From NCBI GenBank assembly GCA_023412195.1, contig JAEYNZ010000060.1, forward strand, positions 62,001 to 126,000: 64,000 nucleotides of DNA, written 5' to 3'. A program made the position numbers and the translations under genes. The notes beneath the pieces are model-generated. The model made no database searches and was not told where the DNA came from. It worked only from the letters and a program-made list of their open reading frames with translations. Positions 16,545 to 24,832 of the stretch are shown piece by piece. The DNA comes from Bacteroidota bacterium (GTDB lineage Bacteria; Bacteroidota; Bacteroidia; Bacteroidales; Prolixibacteraceae). Within the stretch, counting starts at the first letter, position 1. Each line of letters begins with the position of its first letter.

Positions 16545-17675
16545 TTAAATTTTAAAGAAAATTCTTTTCCGGAACAAATACAGGCACAAAAGCCATTCAA
16601 GCAATAGAATTGTAAGAGAAGTAAGCAAAGCCATGCAGAATTCCGAAACACTGAACCAGCTTAATACTCCTTTGGTAAATATGGCTGTGAACCCATTTAA
16701 CCATTGTGCCCCCACTGTTTGTGAAAACAGGTAAATAAAGATAGGATTCATTCCTACAATCACAAATGGAAAGATCCACTGATTTATTTTTTTTATATCA
16801 ATAAACCAGTAGCTGAATGCCAGCACAAGCAGGGACCATCCGCCCGAAGCAAGTACAAAAGCAGAAGTTGAAATCCGTTTTATAATTGGTGTAACGGAAG
16901 AATAATGAAGAACATATCCAGCAATTAAAATAATAAACCCATAGATAACAAGCTTTTTAATCTTGTCTGATCCCGTTTTGCCTGAAAGAAGCAATTGTCC
17001 GGCAACTACACCCCATATTGTATGTGCTGCAGTAGGTATAAAATTGATGGCTACCCATCCGCCTCCCTGGTTGATTTTTCCCATCAGAACGAGGTCCATC
17101 CATGTGCCGAAATTCTGATCTTTTGTAAAGGGCTGATCAAATCCTTCAAGTGGAAAAAACCTATAGGCCATTTCTGTTATCAGAAGTAAAACAAGAGAGG
17201 CTATAATCTGAACTGAGGGTTTATACCTCATCAAAAAGTAAGCAATCAGGATCGTAACCGAAAGCTGTGTCAGAACATTCCATAGTTCCCACACAAGCTG
17301 CCTCCTGTAAACGCAATGCAGGCCTACACCAAAGGCCATGAGCAAAAGGCATCTTTTCAGAATGTGCAGTGTTATATTGCCCTTCGTTTCTCCACTGTTT
17401 AATCTTTTGAGGTAAGAAAAAGGCATGGCTACACCAACAATGAACATGAAGAAAGGCTGCACCAAATCCCAAAACCTCAATCCATCCCATGGATGGTGGT
17501 GAAACTGGATGAAAATGGACTCAAGGAAAGTTCCTGCAACAGGCTCTTTTACCAGGACATTCCAAAGTCCTGTACCTTCTGCCACCAGGAGAAACATGGT
17601 TGCTCCCCGGAAAAAATCAAGTGAAAGCAGACGTGGGCCTGCAACTTCACGATTGTCAGGTTTATGTTGATTCAT
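16545..17675 (-). CDS. DUF5009/NagX-like membrane acyltransferase
   Basis: The 376-residue protein has about ten membrane helices and the family opening RLLSLDFFRGATMFLLV, with a conserved His-rich segment (QFHHHPWDG) and FWDLVQPFFMFIVGVAMPFS. This group is related to lysosomal heparan-alpha-glucosaminide N-acetyltransferase and to bacterial proteins that acetylate or transport amino sugars. The neighbouring TIM-barrel isomerase supports a sugar-related role, but the substrate cannot be read from sequence. Confidence 0.85.
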   Translation of the reverse strand: MNQHKPDNREVAGPRLLSLDFFRGATMFLLVAEGTGLWNVLVKEPVAGTFLESIFIQFHHHPWDGLRFWDLVQPFFMFIVGVAMPFSYLKRLNSGETKGNITLHILKRCLLLMAFGVGLHCVYRRQLVWELWNVLTQLSVTILIAYFLMRYKPSVQIIASLVLLLITEMAYRFFPLEGFDQPFTKDQNFGTWMDLVLMGKINQGGGWVAINFIPTAAHTIWGVVAGQLLLSGKTGSDKIKKLVIYGFIILIAGYVLHYSSVTPIIKRISTSAFVLASGGWSLLVLAFSYWFIDIKKINQWIFPFVIVGMNPIFIYLFSQTVGAQWLNGFTAIFTKGVLSWFSVSEFCMALLTSLTILLLEWLLCLYLFRKRIFFKI

Positions 17676-17732
17676 AGGTAAAAATGATATGGATACAGGT
17701 CTAATTCAAACCGGCAGCATCATGTTGCGAAA

Positions 17733-19373
17733 TTAAATGTACTTGAATCGTTTAATATTCTTCTTTGGTGTTTTCTCAAATTCTTCCTTTACAAGTTCGA
17801 AGGAACTGATCTGCTCATATTTGGGCAATTCACCATTCAGTTTTTTGCGGTTATCCTCCATAATGGATGGCAGGTCGTTTTGAGTAACATTTTCTGCGGT
17901 CATAGCTTCTGCATCGGGAAAAACCATGGCAACCAGTTTTCCATTACGTTCAGTAACCACACATTCAGCAACAAATGGAAGATTGGTCACTTTAGCTTCA
18001 ATTTCCTCAGGGTAAATATTCTGGCCTGAAGGACCCAGTATCATATTTTTCGACCTGCCCCTGATGTAAATGAATTTGTTTTTGTCGATCACCCCTAGGT
18101 CCCCGGTTTTCAGCCATCCATCTTCGGTAAATGATTCCCTGGTAGCCTGTTCATTTTTATAATAGCCCGCCATCACATTTTCTCCACGTACCTGTATTTC
18201 ACCTACCACATGATAGGGGTCAGCTGAATCGATACGCACCTCCATCCTGTCGACCAGCCTTCCTGCCGAGCCCGGCATTGTTTTATCCCATGCTTCATAA
18301 CTGATCAGCGGACCGCATTCGGTCATACCATACCCTATGGAGAATTTGAAACCGATGCGCCGGAAGAAATGTTCCACATCCGCACTTAAAGGAGCGCCGC
18401 CGATTACAATTTCAAAGAAACGCCCGCCAAAGGTTTCTGTAAGTTTTCCCTTAATTTTCTTAATAAGGATATTTTGAATGAAAGGTGTTTTCAGCAATAA
18501 CTTTACCGCAGGTTTACTGATTGTGGGTAGCAAACGTTTTTTATAAATCTTTTCAATAATAAGGGGTACCGATAAAATTAAATGCGGCTTTACTTCACCA
18601 AACACTTTGGTAATTAACGCAGGAGTCGGCATTTTACTCAGAAAGGTAATATGACAGCCTAGTGTAACAGGAAAGAGAAACTCGAACAACAATCCGTAAA
18701 CATGAGCCATGGGAAGGAATGAAACGATTTTGTGGCCCGGCTGAAGGGGCATATGTTCCTGCGCATAGACTATATTTGATGCAAGGCTTCTTTCAGGAAT
18801 CATAACGCCTTTTGTGAAGCCAGAGGTTCCCGATGTATATGATATGATACAGATATCTTCCCTGTCGCGTTCTTCAAACCTGAAACCTTCCTTTTGAAGT
18901 TTATTCTTTTTGTAATACTGAAATGCATCATCCAGTTTATACCTGATATTTTCATCCTTTGTTGCATGCAGAGAAAAATCTTCCAGAACAAGCACTGCTT
19001 GAAGTTTTTCTGCTTTATCCAAATCAATTTTGTCAAGAAGTGACTTTGCCCCTATTATCAATTTGGATTCCGAATGATTAATGATGTGGTTGATGTTGCT
19101 TTCGTTGAAATCCGGCAGGATCGGAACAATGATGATACCGGCAGAAAGTGCCGACAGGAAAACTGTTCCCCAGTTGGCGGAATTCCTGCCCAGTACCGCA
19201 ATTTTATCACCTCGCTGCAGGCCTGTTAACTGGTAAAAAAGGTGCAGCGACTTTATAGAAGTGGCTACTTCGCTGAACTTATAGTTGCTTCCTTCATAAT
19301 CAGAAAAAACCAGGTTATCCCAGTTCTTATGGAAAGCCTTATTGTAAAGCTGTGATAATGTATTAACTGCCAT
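17733..19373 (-). CDS. AMP-dependent acyl-CoA synthetase/ligase (long-chain type)
   Basis: A 546-residue ANL-superfamily enzyme that activates a carboxylic acid, probably a fatty acid, as acyl-AMP and then acyl-CoA. Visible motifs: P-loop SYTSGTSGFTKG near residue 180, YGMTECGP near 345, GWLKTGDLG near 415, and RGRSKNMI followed by the lid with NIYPEEIE. The catalytic Lys is probably in TPKKNIKRFKYI at the extreme C-terminus. The start is supported by a TACATTTG element (19394-19401) 21 bases upstream. Confidence 0.92.
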   Translation of the reverse strand: MAVNTLSQLYNKAFHKNWDNLVFSDYEGSNYKFSEVATSIKSLHLFYQLTGLQRGDKIAVLGRNSANWGTVFLSALSAGIIIVPILPDFNESNINHIINHSESKLIIGAKSLLDKIDLDKAEKLQAVLVLEDFSLHATKDENIRYKLDDAFQYYKKNKLQKEGFRFEERDREDICIISYTSGTSGFTKGVMIPERSLASNIVYAQEHMPLQPGHKIVSFLPMAHVYGLLFEFLFPVTLGCHITFLSKMPTPALITKVFGEVKPHLILSVPLIIEKIYKKRLLPTISKPAVKLLLKTPFIQNILIKKIKGKLTETFGGRFFEIVIGGAPLSADVEHFFRRIGFKFSIGYGMTECGPLISYEAWDKTMPGSAGRLVDRMEVRIDSADPYHVVGEIQVRGENVMAGYYKNEQATRESFTEDGWLKTGDLGVIDKNKFIYIRGRSKNMILGPSGQNIYPEEIEAKVTNLPFVAECVVTERNGKLVAMVFPDAEAMTAENVTQNDLPSIMEDNRKKLNGELPKYEQISSFELVKEEFEKTPKKNIKRFKYI

Positions 19374-19393
19374 TGCTGAATGATATTATTTAT

Positions 19394-19401
19394 CAAATGT
19401 A
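19394..19401 (-). promoter_or_regulatory. -7 promoter element for the acyl-CoA synthetase
   Basis: Minus-strand TACATTTG fits TAnnTTTG and lies 21 bases before the ATG at 19373. Confidence 0.5.
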
Positions 19402-19737
19402 AAAAAATAGATTTAAATCTGAGTTTTTTAGAATGACTTAAATAAGATTGTCATAAATGCATACATTTTTATTTACAAGCCATACAACATTTCATCAAAA
19501 CCTCAAGGGCGGGAGGTAACCGCATTTAAAATATAACCTTCCAGAATAACATTGTTATGTGAAAACTAAATTAACTTTTATTAACATACATACATATTAA
19601 TTGTTTTCAGTTTGTTATATTTAAAATTATAATATTGTTTAAAAATAATATTAAATATTTAAACAATTTGTACATCATTTTCCTTTTACTTGTATGTATT
19701 TAGAAATTAGTAAAATAATAAATTAAAAATTAAAACA
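19402..19737. other. Very A/T-rich intergenic stretch
   Basis: About 335 bases between two divergent genes, dominated by runs of A and T and short ATTAATATT-like words. It probably carries the promoter of the gene at 19738, but I see no clear TAnnTTTG element and no ORF or stable hairpin. Confidence 0.5.
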
Positions 19738-20328
19738 ATGAAGACGATGAAAACGACGGTAATGATGATGGCAGTGATGGCATGGACTACATATTCTTAC
19801 GGCTCAGGAAGAGTTCAGTTGAATATGACACCTTCCGGAAATGAAAGTGCAATGGTGGAAATAGTGAAAAATTCTGAAACTGATGCTGAAGTTGAAGTAA
19901 CTAATGAATTCAATGAAGTGATTTTTTACAAAACTCTGTCAGGATCAGTGGCAGACTATCAAAGAACCTATGATTTTTCAGCCCTGGAAGATGGGAAATA
20001 CCGGATGACAGTTCATTCTGAAAATGAAAAAAATGAAACCTGGTTTAAAATTGAAAGAGGTAAAGTGATCGTAGAGAAAAACAGGAAAATAACAGAACCA
20101 CACGTTAAATCAGAAGGGAATTTGTGGACAATGTCTTTCCTGAATTATCCGATGGAAGATATGAATCTATACGTATATGACGGAAATAATCTGATGTATC
20201 ATAAAAAGATGAAACCCGAATTTGCGGTACATGCAGGGCTTGATTTTTCAGAGGTTCTTCCCGGAACATATGACATTGTTTTCTCCAATGAACATAACAT
20301 ATTCGAATATAAAATAAATATCCGTTAG
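19738..20328 (+). CDS. Secreted protein of unknown function
   Basis: A 196-residue protein with a Met-rich signal peptide (MKTMKTTVMMMAVMAW, cleavage near residue 22). The mature part is made of beta-rich segments that read like two Ig/FN3-like repeats (VEVTNEFNEVIFYKTL...GKYRMTVHSEN and LYVYDGNNLMYHKKM...GTYDIVFSNE), as in C-terminal adhesion-like modules of Bacteroidota. No sorting tail is visible and no family name is certain. It is followed by its own terminator. Confidence 0.65.
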   Translation: MKTMKTTVMMMAVMAWTTYSYGSGRVQLNMTPSGNESAMVEIVKNSETDAEVEVTNEFNEVIFYKTLSGSVADYQRTYDFSALEDGKYRMTVHSENEKNETWFKIERGKVIVEKNRKITEPHVKSEGNLWTMSFLNYPMEDMNLYVYDGNNLMYHKKMKPEFAVHAGLDFSEVLPGTYDIVFSNEHNIFEYKINIR

Positions 20329-20354
20329 CAGATAAAACTGTAACAGGTATAAAA

Positions 20355-20386
20355 CAAAAGCCGGTTCTCTTAAGAGCCGGCTTTTT
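20355..20386 (+). terminator. Rho-independent terminator
   Basis: AAAAGCCGG ... CCGGCTTTTT, with CTCTTAAGAG extending the stem and a two-base bulge, followed by a T-run. It is 27 bases after the stop of the preceding gene. Confidence 0.82.
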
Positions 20387-20443
20387 AACTTTTGGGTTCT
20401 GAGAAATTAATGGAATACTTTATAATTTTGATGTATCAATTGG

Positions 20444-20451
20444 TATCTTTG
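20444..20451 (+). promoter_or_regulatory. -7 promoter element for the DUF4271 gene
   Basis: TATCTTTG matches TAnnTTTG. Transcription would start around 20456-20458, leaving only a few bases before the ATG at 20464, which argues against the longer TTG-initiated reading frame. Confidence 0.55.
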
Positions 20452-20463
20452 CATCCTGAATAT

Positions 20464-21420
20464 ATGAATCTCGACTACACATATCAACCGGACAGCATAA
20501 AGGAACCACAGCCTTTGAACAATTCGCCTGACTTAACTGCAACAGAAGGTTTTACTTTTGAACGACCTGTCCCGGTTTCGTTGGAGGATATACCAGTCAG
20601 GGAAAAAGTAAACACCTCTGAAATGATGAATCCCTCCAAACCGGTAAAAAAAATCAACAGACAAGGAGAACCAATCCTGTTGATAGGAGGGTCGCAATTT
20701 ATTGAATCCCGGAATGAACTGGAATTCGTTGCATCGGCAATCAATAATGAAGGATTACATTTACCCCAGCGGCCAATAACCGGTAATAATTATGACTGGA
20801 TTATTTTATTGCTGCTGGTGGCTCTGGCATTGTTTGCATCGGTTAGAACCAAATGGAATAAGTACATGGTTAACCTTTTTCAATCTACTTTAAATTATTC
20901 CACGGCTTTGAGGATGTATCAGGAAAAAAACAGTTCCCATTTTTATGGGGCTTTTCAGCTAGATGTGATATTTTATTTAGTTTTTTCAGCGTTTACAGTT
21001 CAGGTCCTGAATTACTTTAGGATCGACTTTCCATATCAGAACTTTTTTCTGTTTCTTTTTTGTCTTGTTGCTATTATTGCTTTTTTTTCCGTAAAGAATA
21101 CCATATACCGGTTTATGGGATTTTTAACCGGAAAAAAGAATGAAACAGGAGAATACCTCTTCAATACCAATAATTTCAAGCGTGTAGCAGGATTAATATT
21201 GTTACCTTTGGTTGCGGTAATTGCGTTTTACCCTTATGGTAAGGAAAATATTCCTGTGACTACAGGCATATTTGTCGTTCTGATTCTCTATTCTTTACTT
21301 GTTTTTAGAGGTTTTATAATTTTATTAAGGAAACAATTTTCAATATTTTATCTGTTTTTATACTTTTGTACCCTGGAGTTTTTACCCTTGGTTTTACTTT
21401 ATAAGATTCTCGTGGTATAA
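20464..21420 (+). CDS. DUF4271 domain-containing membrane protein
   Basis: A 318-residue protein with a soluble N-terminal ~95 residues (proline-rich, no signal peptide) and then seven or so hydrophobic helices, e.g. DWIILLLLVALALFAS and LILLPLVAVIAFYP. DUF4271 is a Bacteroidota-specific family of unknown function that conserves a position just before uroporphyrinogen-III synthase; that order is seen here, 10 bases apart. A link to haem synthesis or the envelope is only suggested by position. Start ATG chosen from the promoter position. Confidence 0.83.
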   Translation: MNLDYTYQPDSIKEPQPLNNSPDLTATEGFTFERPVPVSLEDIPVREKVNTSEMMNPSKPVKKINRQGEPILLIGGSQFIESRNELEFVASAINNEGLHLPQRPITGNNYDWIILLLLVALALFASVRTKWNKYMVNLFQSTLNYSTALRMYQEKNSSHFYGAFQLDVIFYLVFSAFTVQVLNYFRIDFPYQNFFLFLFCLVAIIAFFSVKNTIYRFMGFLTGKKNETGEYLFNTNNFKRVAGLILLPLVAVIAFYPYGKENIPVTTGIFVVLILYSLLVFRGFIILLRKQFSIFYLFLYFCTLEFLPLVLLYKILVV

Positions 21421-21430
21421 GAATGAGGAA

Positions 21431-22204
21431 GTGTTAAACAAAAAGAAGAGCATTTTGAAAATCAAGAGTATTCTGGTTTCACAACCAAAGCCTACAACGG
21501 CTAAATCGCCTTACTTCGACCTGGCAGAGAAAAACAATATAAAAATTGATTTTCGGCCATTTATTCAGGTAGAGGGTGTTTCTGCAAAAGAATTCCGTCA
21601 GACGCGCATTCATATTCTGGAACATTCTGCTGTAATTTTTACCAGCCGTACAGCGATTGACCATTTTTTCAGAATCAGTCAGGAGTTACGGCTGTTGATC
21701 CCTGATACCATGAAGTATTTCTGTATTTCAGAGGCTACGGCCTACTACCTGCAGAAATATATTATCTACAGGAAACGGAAAATCTTTTACGGCAACGGAA
21801 AGTTTTCAGACTTAATCAGTGTAATGAAAAAGCATAAGGACGAGAGGTTTCTTGTTCCTTTGTCAGACATTCATAAACTTGAAATTCCAGAATTACTTGA
21901 TAAGGGTGGTTTTAAATATACCAAGGCAATCCTTTACCGGACTGTTGGCAGTGATCTTTCTGATTTAAGGGAAGTAAACTATGACATTCTTGTATTTTTT
22001 AGTCCTTCAGGAATCAAATCCTTATTTCAGAATTTTCCGGAGTTTCAACAAAATGAAACACGGATTGCCTGTTTTGGCCCAACTACAGCGCAGGCCGTAA
22101 GGGAGGCAGGGTTACGACTCGACATTGAGGCTCCTACAGTACAGGCTCCTTCAATGACCATGGCACTTGAGCAATACATTAAAAAAGTAAATAAAGCAAC
22201 TTAA
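21431..22204 (+). CDS. hemD: Uroporphyrinogen-III synthase
   Basis: A cytoplasmic enzyme that closes hydroxymethylbilane to uroporphyrinogen III in haem/siroheme synthesis. The ~250-residue protein shows the Bacteroidota HemD pattern: KSILVSQPKP near the start, SPYFDLAEK, IFTSRTAIDHFF, LVPLSDIHK, and FFSPSGIKSLF...IACFGPTTAQA in the second lobe. There is no ATG at the right place: translation likely begins at GTG 21431 or TTG 21455 (just before KIKSILVSQ). It follows DUF4271 closely and is probably in the same transcript. Confidence 0.88.
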   Translation: MLNKKKSILKIKSILVSQPKPTTAKSPYFDLAEKNNIKIDFRPFIQVEGVSAKEFRQTRIHILEHSAVIFTSRTAIDHFFRISQELRLLIPDTMKYFCISEATAYYLQKYIIYRKRKIFYGNGKFSDLISVMKKHKDERFLVPLSDIHKLEIPELLDKGGFKYTKAILYRTVGSDLSDLREVNYDILVFFSPSGIKSLFQNFPEFQQNETRIACFGPTTAQAVREAGLRLDIEAPTVQAPSMTMALEQYIKKVNKAT

Positions 22205-22215
22205 GCTAAAAACAG

Positions 22216-22223
22216 TACTTTTG
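22216..22223 (+). promoter_or_regulatory. Possible rnpA -7 element
   Basis: TACTTTTG fits TAnnTTTG and lies directly before a terminator hairpin. If active, its transcript would begin inside the hairpin's left arm. Confidence 0.4.
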
Positions 22224-22262
22224 AAAGCCGTCCGTCAGTACAGGTGGATGGCTTTTTTTTTT
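22224..22262 (+). terminator. Terminator between hemD and rnpA
   Basis: A 10-bp stem AAAGCCGTCC / GGATGGCTTT (one G-U pair in RNA), 12-base loop, followed by a run of T. It lies 20 bases after the hemD stop and only 6 bases before the rnpA ATG. Confidence 0.78.
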
Positions 22263-22267
22263 GGGAG

Positions 22268-22675
22268 ATGCATCATTCGGAAAAGAACATACCGGAAAAG
22301 ATCCGCTACTGCTTGTCAAAAGAAGAGCGGCTTAACAGCAGGAAAGTTTTTGAAAAACTTTTTACTGAGGGAGAATCTTTCCTGGTATATCCGGTGAAGG
22401 TAGTATACCTTAAAGTTGAACCAGATCCTGTATATCATGTAAAAGTGGCTTTTGCAGTAAGTAAAAAACTATTTAAAAAAGCCGTTCACCGCAATTTAAT
22501 AAAACGTCGGTTACGTGAAGCCTATAGACTTAACAAACATCATCTTCAAAAACAAAATTCAACACTGGCAGTTGTTTTTATATACATAGGCAGGCAAATT
22601 ATAGAATACAAATCAATAGAAAAAGCCATTTTCCGAAGCCTGGACAAATTGCAGAAAGTTACTCTGAATCCATAA
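22268..22675 (+). CDS. rnpA: Ribonuclease P protein component
   Basis: RnpA binds the RNase P RNA and helps remove the 5' leader of pre-tRNAs. The 135-residue basic protein carries the family RNR motif in KKAVHRNLIKRRLREAYR and the central VAFAVSKKLFKKA strand. A longer GTG-started version would begin inside the terminator hairpin, so the ATG at 22268 is preferred. Its 3' end overlaps the convergent aroA-type gene by 17 bases. Position after hemD is common in Bacteroidota, where rpmH is often elsewhere. Confidence 0.92.
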   Translation: MHHSEKNIPEKIRYCLSKEERLNSRKVFEKLFTEGESFLVYPVKVVYLKVEPDPVYHVKVAFAVSKKLFKKAVHRNLIKRRLREAYRLNKHHLQKQNSTLAVVFIYIGRQIIEYKSIEKAIFRSLDKLQKVTLNP

Positions 22676-23747
22676 TTTCAGTTTGCATCCTTACCGAATC
22701 CTCATGGATAAGCTGGAAAAGAATCTTGACGAAAGTCTCGTTTAAATCCAGTTTTTTCCCAATACTAACCCTGTTTTCCATGAGTTGACTCCATCTGTTG
22801 ATCTGAAGTGCAGTTACATTGTTTTCTTTCTTATAGCGACCAATCTGCTTTACAATTTCAACCCGGGAAGAAAGCATTTCCAGCAATTCGGTGTCAATGG
22901 CATCGATCCGGTTTCTCAACATATCCAGTCTGTTCTCAAACTCTGGATTATTTGCCCTTTCGTGCCTGATAATGAGCCTGTCGAGAAGTTTTGCCAGATC
23001 ATCGGGTGTAAGTTGTTGTGCTGCATCGCTAAGGGCACAGGATGGATCGATGTGAGACTCGATCATGAGACCTTCCATCCCCATGTCAAATGCTTTTTGG
23101 GAGATTTCATAAAGATATTCACGTTTACCGGCAATATGGCTGGGATCACATATAATGGGCAGGTTTGGCAGCAGTCGCCGAAGTTCAATAACTGTTGTCC
23201 AGTTAGGATAATTTCTGTAGATTGTTTCCTTGAATGGTGTGAATCCACGATGAATGGCGACAATGTTTTTTATACCCGACTGGTAGACCCTTTCTATAGC
23301 TCCAATCCATAATTGTACGTCAGGATTAACCGGATTCTTCACCATAACCACCGCATTACTTCCCTTTACCACATCTGCAATTTCCTGCACAACAAACGGA
23401 CTGGCTGTTGACCTGGCTCCAATCCATATTACATCGAGTCCGGCTTTCAGGGCCTCCTCAGTATGCTGTGCGTTGGCGACCTCAGTGCCAACCGGGAGAC
23501 CGGTTTCCTTCTTTACCATTTGAAGCCACTTCAGCCCGATAGAACCTACCCCCTCAAACATCCCTGGCCGGGTTCGTGGTTTCCAAACACCTCCGCGATA
23601 AATAAATACACGATGATCACGTGCAAGCAATCTGGCAGTGTCAAGTGCCTGTTGCTCTGTTTCCAGGCTACATGGCCCGGAAATGAGTAAAGGATTGTTC
23701 AGTTTGGGGAGCCATTCTTTTATTGGATTTATTTCAAGTCGATTCAT
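22659..23747 (-). CDS. Bifunctional 3-deoxy-7-phosphoheptulonate synthase / chorismate mutase
   Basis: A 362-residue fusion for aromatic amino acid synthesis. Residues ~1-265 are the type I-beta DAHP synthase barrel (GPCSLE at 24-29, WKPRTRP near 55-61, CDPSHIAGKR near 200). Residues ~270-355 are an AroQ-type chorismate mutase (R..IDAIDTELLEMLSSR). The fused mutase often acts as a feedback sensor and feeds prephenate to TyrA. Its ATG overlaps the tyrA stop (ATGA), so the two are translationally coupled and share the attenuator upstream of tyrA. Confidence 0.94.
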   Translation of the reverse strand: MNRLEINPIKEWLPKLNNPLLISGPCSLETEQQALDTARLLARDHRVFIYRGGVWKPRTRPGMFEGVGSIGLKWLQMVKKETGLPVGTEVANAQHTEEALKAGLDVIWIGARSTASPFVVQEIADVVKGSNAVVMVKNPVNPDVQLWIGAIERVYQSGIKNIVAIHRGFTPFKETIYRNYPNWTTVIELRRLLPNLPIICDPSHIAGKREYLYEISQKAFDMGMEGLMIESHIDPSCALSDAAQQLTPDDLAKLLDRLIIRHERANNPEFENRLDMLRNRIDAIDTELLEMLSSRVEIVKQIGRYKKENNVTALQINRWSQLMENRVSIGKKLDLNETFVKILFQLIHEDSVRMQTEIMDSE

Positions 23748-24646
23748 TGCTGTTTTGTATAAAGTTTTACTATTGTTTCTTCATTTTTTATAAAATGGGG
23801 ATTATCACCATCCAATATTGTACGAATTTTATTTGCATTCACAATAAGCTCTTCCAGTTTATCAAACTGTCCGTTTTTAATGAAATCCCGGAATTGCTGC
23901 AAATGATAGATATAATCATCAAGAGAACTTGCAACGTATTGGCTGTTCTGCTGAAAAATAGGATTCCACATAGTTGCGGAACTTTTTGCCAGCCTGACGG
24001 TGGAACGGAACCCCCCGCTGGCAAGATCGAAAATGATGCTTCGGTCAGCTTTTGCCTGGACGGCATTGGCAAGGGCAAAAGCGGCAGCGTGTGGGAGATG
24101 GGAAACAAAAGCTGTACTGTGATCCTGTTCATCGGATGTCATGTATGCTATATTCATACCCAGCATCTGAAACATCTTCTCAACGAGTGCCAGGTGCTGA
24201 GGACCTGATTCTTCATGATCGCATATGATGGTAATTTTATTCTTAAATAATCCTTCCAGTGCTGCCATAGGCCCTGAATTTTCGGTTCCTGACATAGGAT
24301 GGGCAGCTACAAACTGCTTCCTGTTGGGATGGTTTTCAACAGCCAGGGCAATCATTCTTTTTGTAGATCCCATATCTGTAACTGTTGTATTGCCTCCAAT
24401 TCCATCCAGAACAGCAGGTAATATTTCGAGTTCCTTATCAACAGGAATTGCTATTATAACCAGGTCGGCATTTTGAACAGCCTTTTCCAGTGGTTCAATC
24501 TGATCAACCAATCCCAGTTCAATTGCCTGACGTGCATGTAAATCATTTGCTTCAACACCCGTTAACCGGGTGGCAAATTTCACCTGCCTTAGGTCTTTGG
24601 CAAGTGAGCCGCCAATAAGTCCAAGTCCAATTATTGTTACTTTCAT
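23744..24646 (-). CDS. tyrA: Prephenate dehydrogenase
   Basis: Catalyses NAD(P)-dependent oxidative decarboxylation of prephenate to 4-hydroxyphenylpyruvate, the precursor of tyrosine. The 300-residue protein has an N-terminal Rossmann motif GLGLIGGS (residues 7-14), the catalytic-site AAHPMSGTE, and the helical C-terminal dimerisation domain with SHLPHAAAFALA. No fused chorismate mutase or ACT domain is present; the mutase is supplied by the downstream gene. pheA does not precede it here. The upstream leader carries an aromatic attenuator. Confidence 0.94.
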   Translation of the reverse strand: MKVTIIGLGLIGGSLAKDLRQVKFATRLTGVEANDLHARQAIELGLVDQIEPLEKAVQNADLVIIAIPVDKELEILPAVLDGIGGNTTVTDMGSTKRMIALAVENHPNRKQFVAAHPMSGTENSGPMAALEGLFKNKITIICDHEESGPQHLALVEKMFQMLGMNIAYMTSDEQDHSTAFVSHLPHAAAFALANAVQAKADRSIIFDLASGGFRSTVRLAKSSATMWNPIFQQNSQYVASSLDDYIYHLQQFRDFIKNGQFDKLEELIVNANKIRTILDGDNPHFIKNEETIVKLYTKQQ

Positions 24647-24666
24647 TATATTATTCTTTTCAAAAA

Positions 24667-24697
24667 CAAAGGTCCCGGTTATATCCCGGGACCTTTG
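24667..24697 (-). terminator. tyrA attenuator terminator
   Basis: On the minus strand CAAAGGTCCCGG-GATATAA-CCGGGACCTTTG forms a perfect 12-bp stem followed by TTTTTG, 27 bases after the leader-peptide stop and about 20 bases before the tyrA ATG at 24646. Its 5' arm (GGTCCCG) can instead pair with CGGGATC inside the leader reading frame (24734-24740), giving an antiterminator of six Watson-Crick pairs plus one G-U. Confidence 0.85.
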
Positions 24698-24724
24698 GCA
24701 AATATGTTCATTTACAACATTACT

Positions 24725-24793
24725 TTACTGCTTGATCCCGTATGAAGAACCAAAATACCAGTAAAAGTAAATATTGTTAACCGATGACATCAT
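24725..24793 (-). CDS. Aromatic leader peptide of the tyrA operon
   Basis: A 22-residue reading frame, MMSSVNNIYFYWYFGSSYGI then KQ, with six consecutive aromatic codons (Tyr-Phe-Tyr-Trp-Tyr-Phe, residues 9-14) and a further Tyr at 18. It begins about 20 bases after a TATATTTG promoter element and is followed by a strong terminator hairpin. Codons 18-20 contain the sequence able to pair with the terminator's 5' arm. This is the arrangement of a classical attenuator: stalling at scarce Tyr/Phe codons should leave that sequence free and prevent termination. Confidence 0.82.
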   Translation of the reverse strand: MMSSVNNIYFYWYFGSSYGIKQ

Positions 24794-24812
24794 TTCTCTT
24801 ATAATCTGGAAG

Positions 24813-24820
24813 CAAATATA
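24813..24820 (-). promoter_or_regulatory. tyrA operon -7 promoter element
   Basis: Minus-strand TATATTTG matches TAnnTTTG. The predicted start, near 24806, is about 13 bases before the leader-peptide ATG. Confidence 0.6.
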
Positions 24821-24832
24821 AATATTTATTTT

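Noticed and set aside
22785..23312. 175-residue plus-strand frame within the DAHP synthase gene
   Set aside because: It is the complement of a clearly coding gene; composition is that of a shadow frame.
23723..24208. 161-residue plus-strand frame opposite tyrA
   Set aside because: Antisense to tyrA, Cys-rich odd composition, no family signal.
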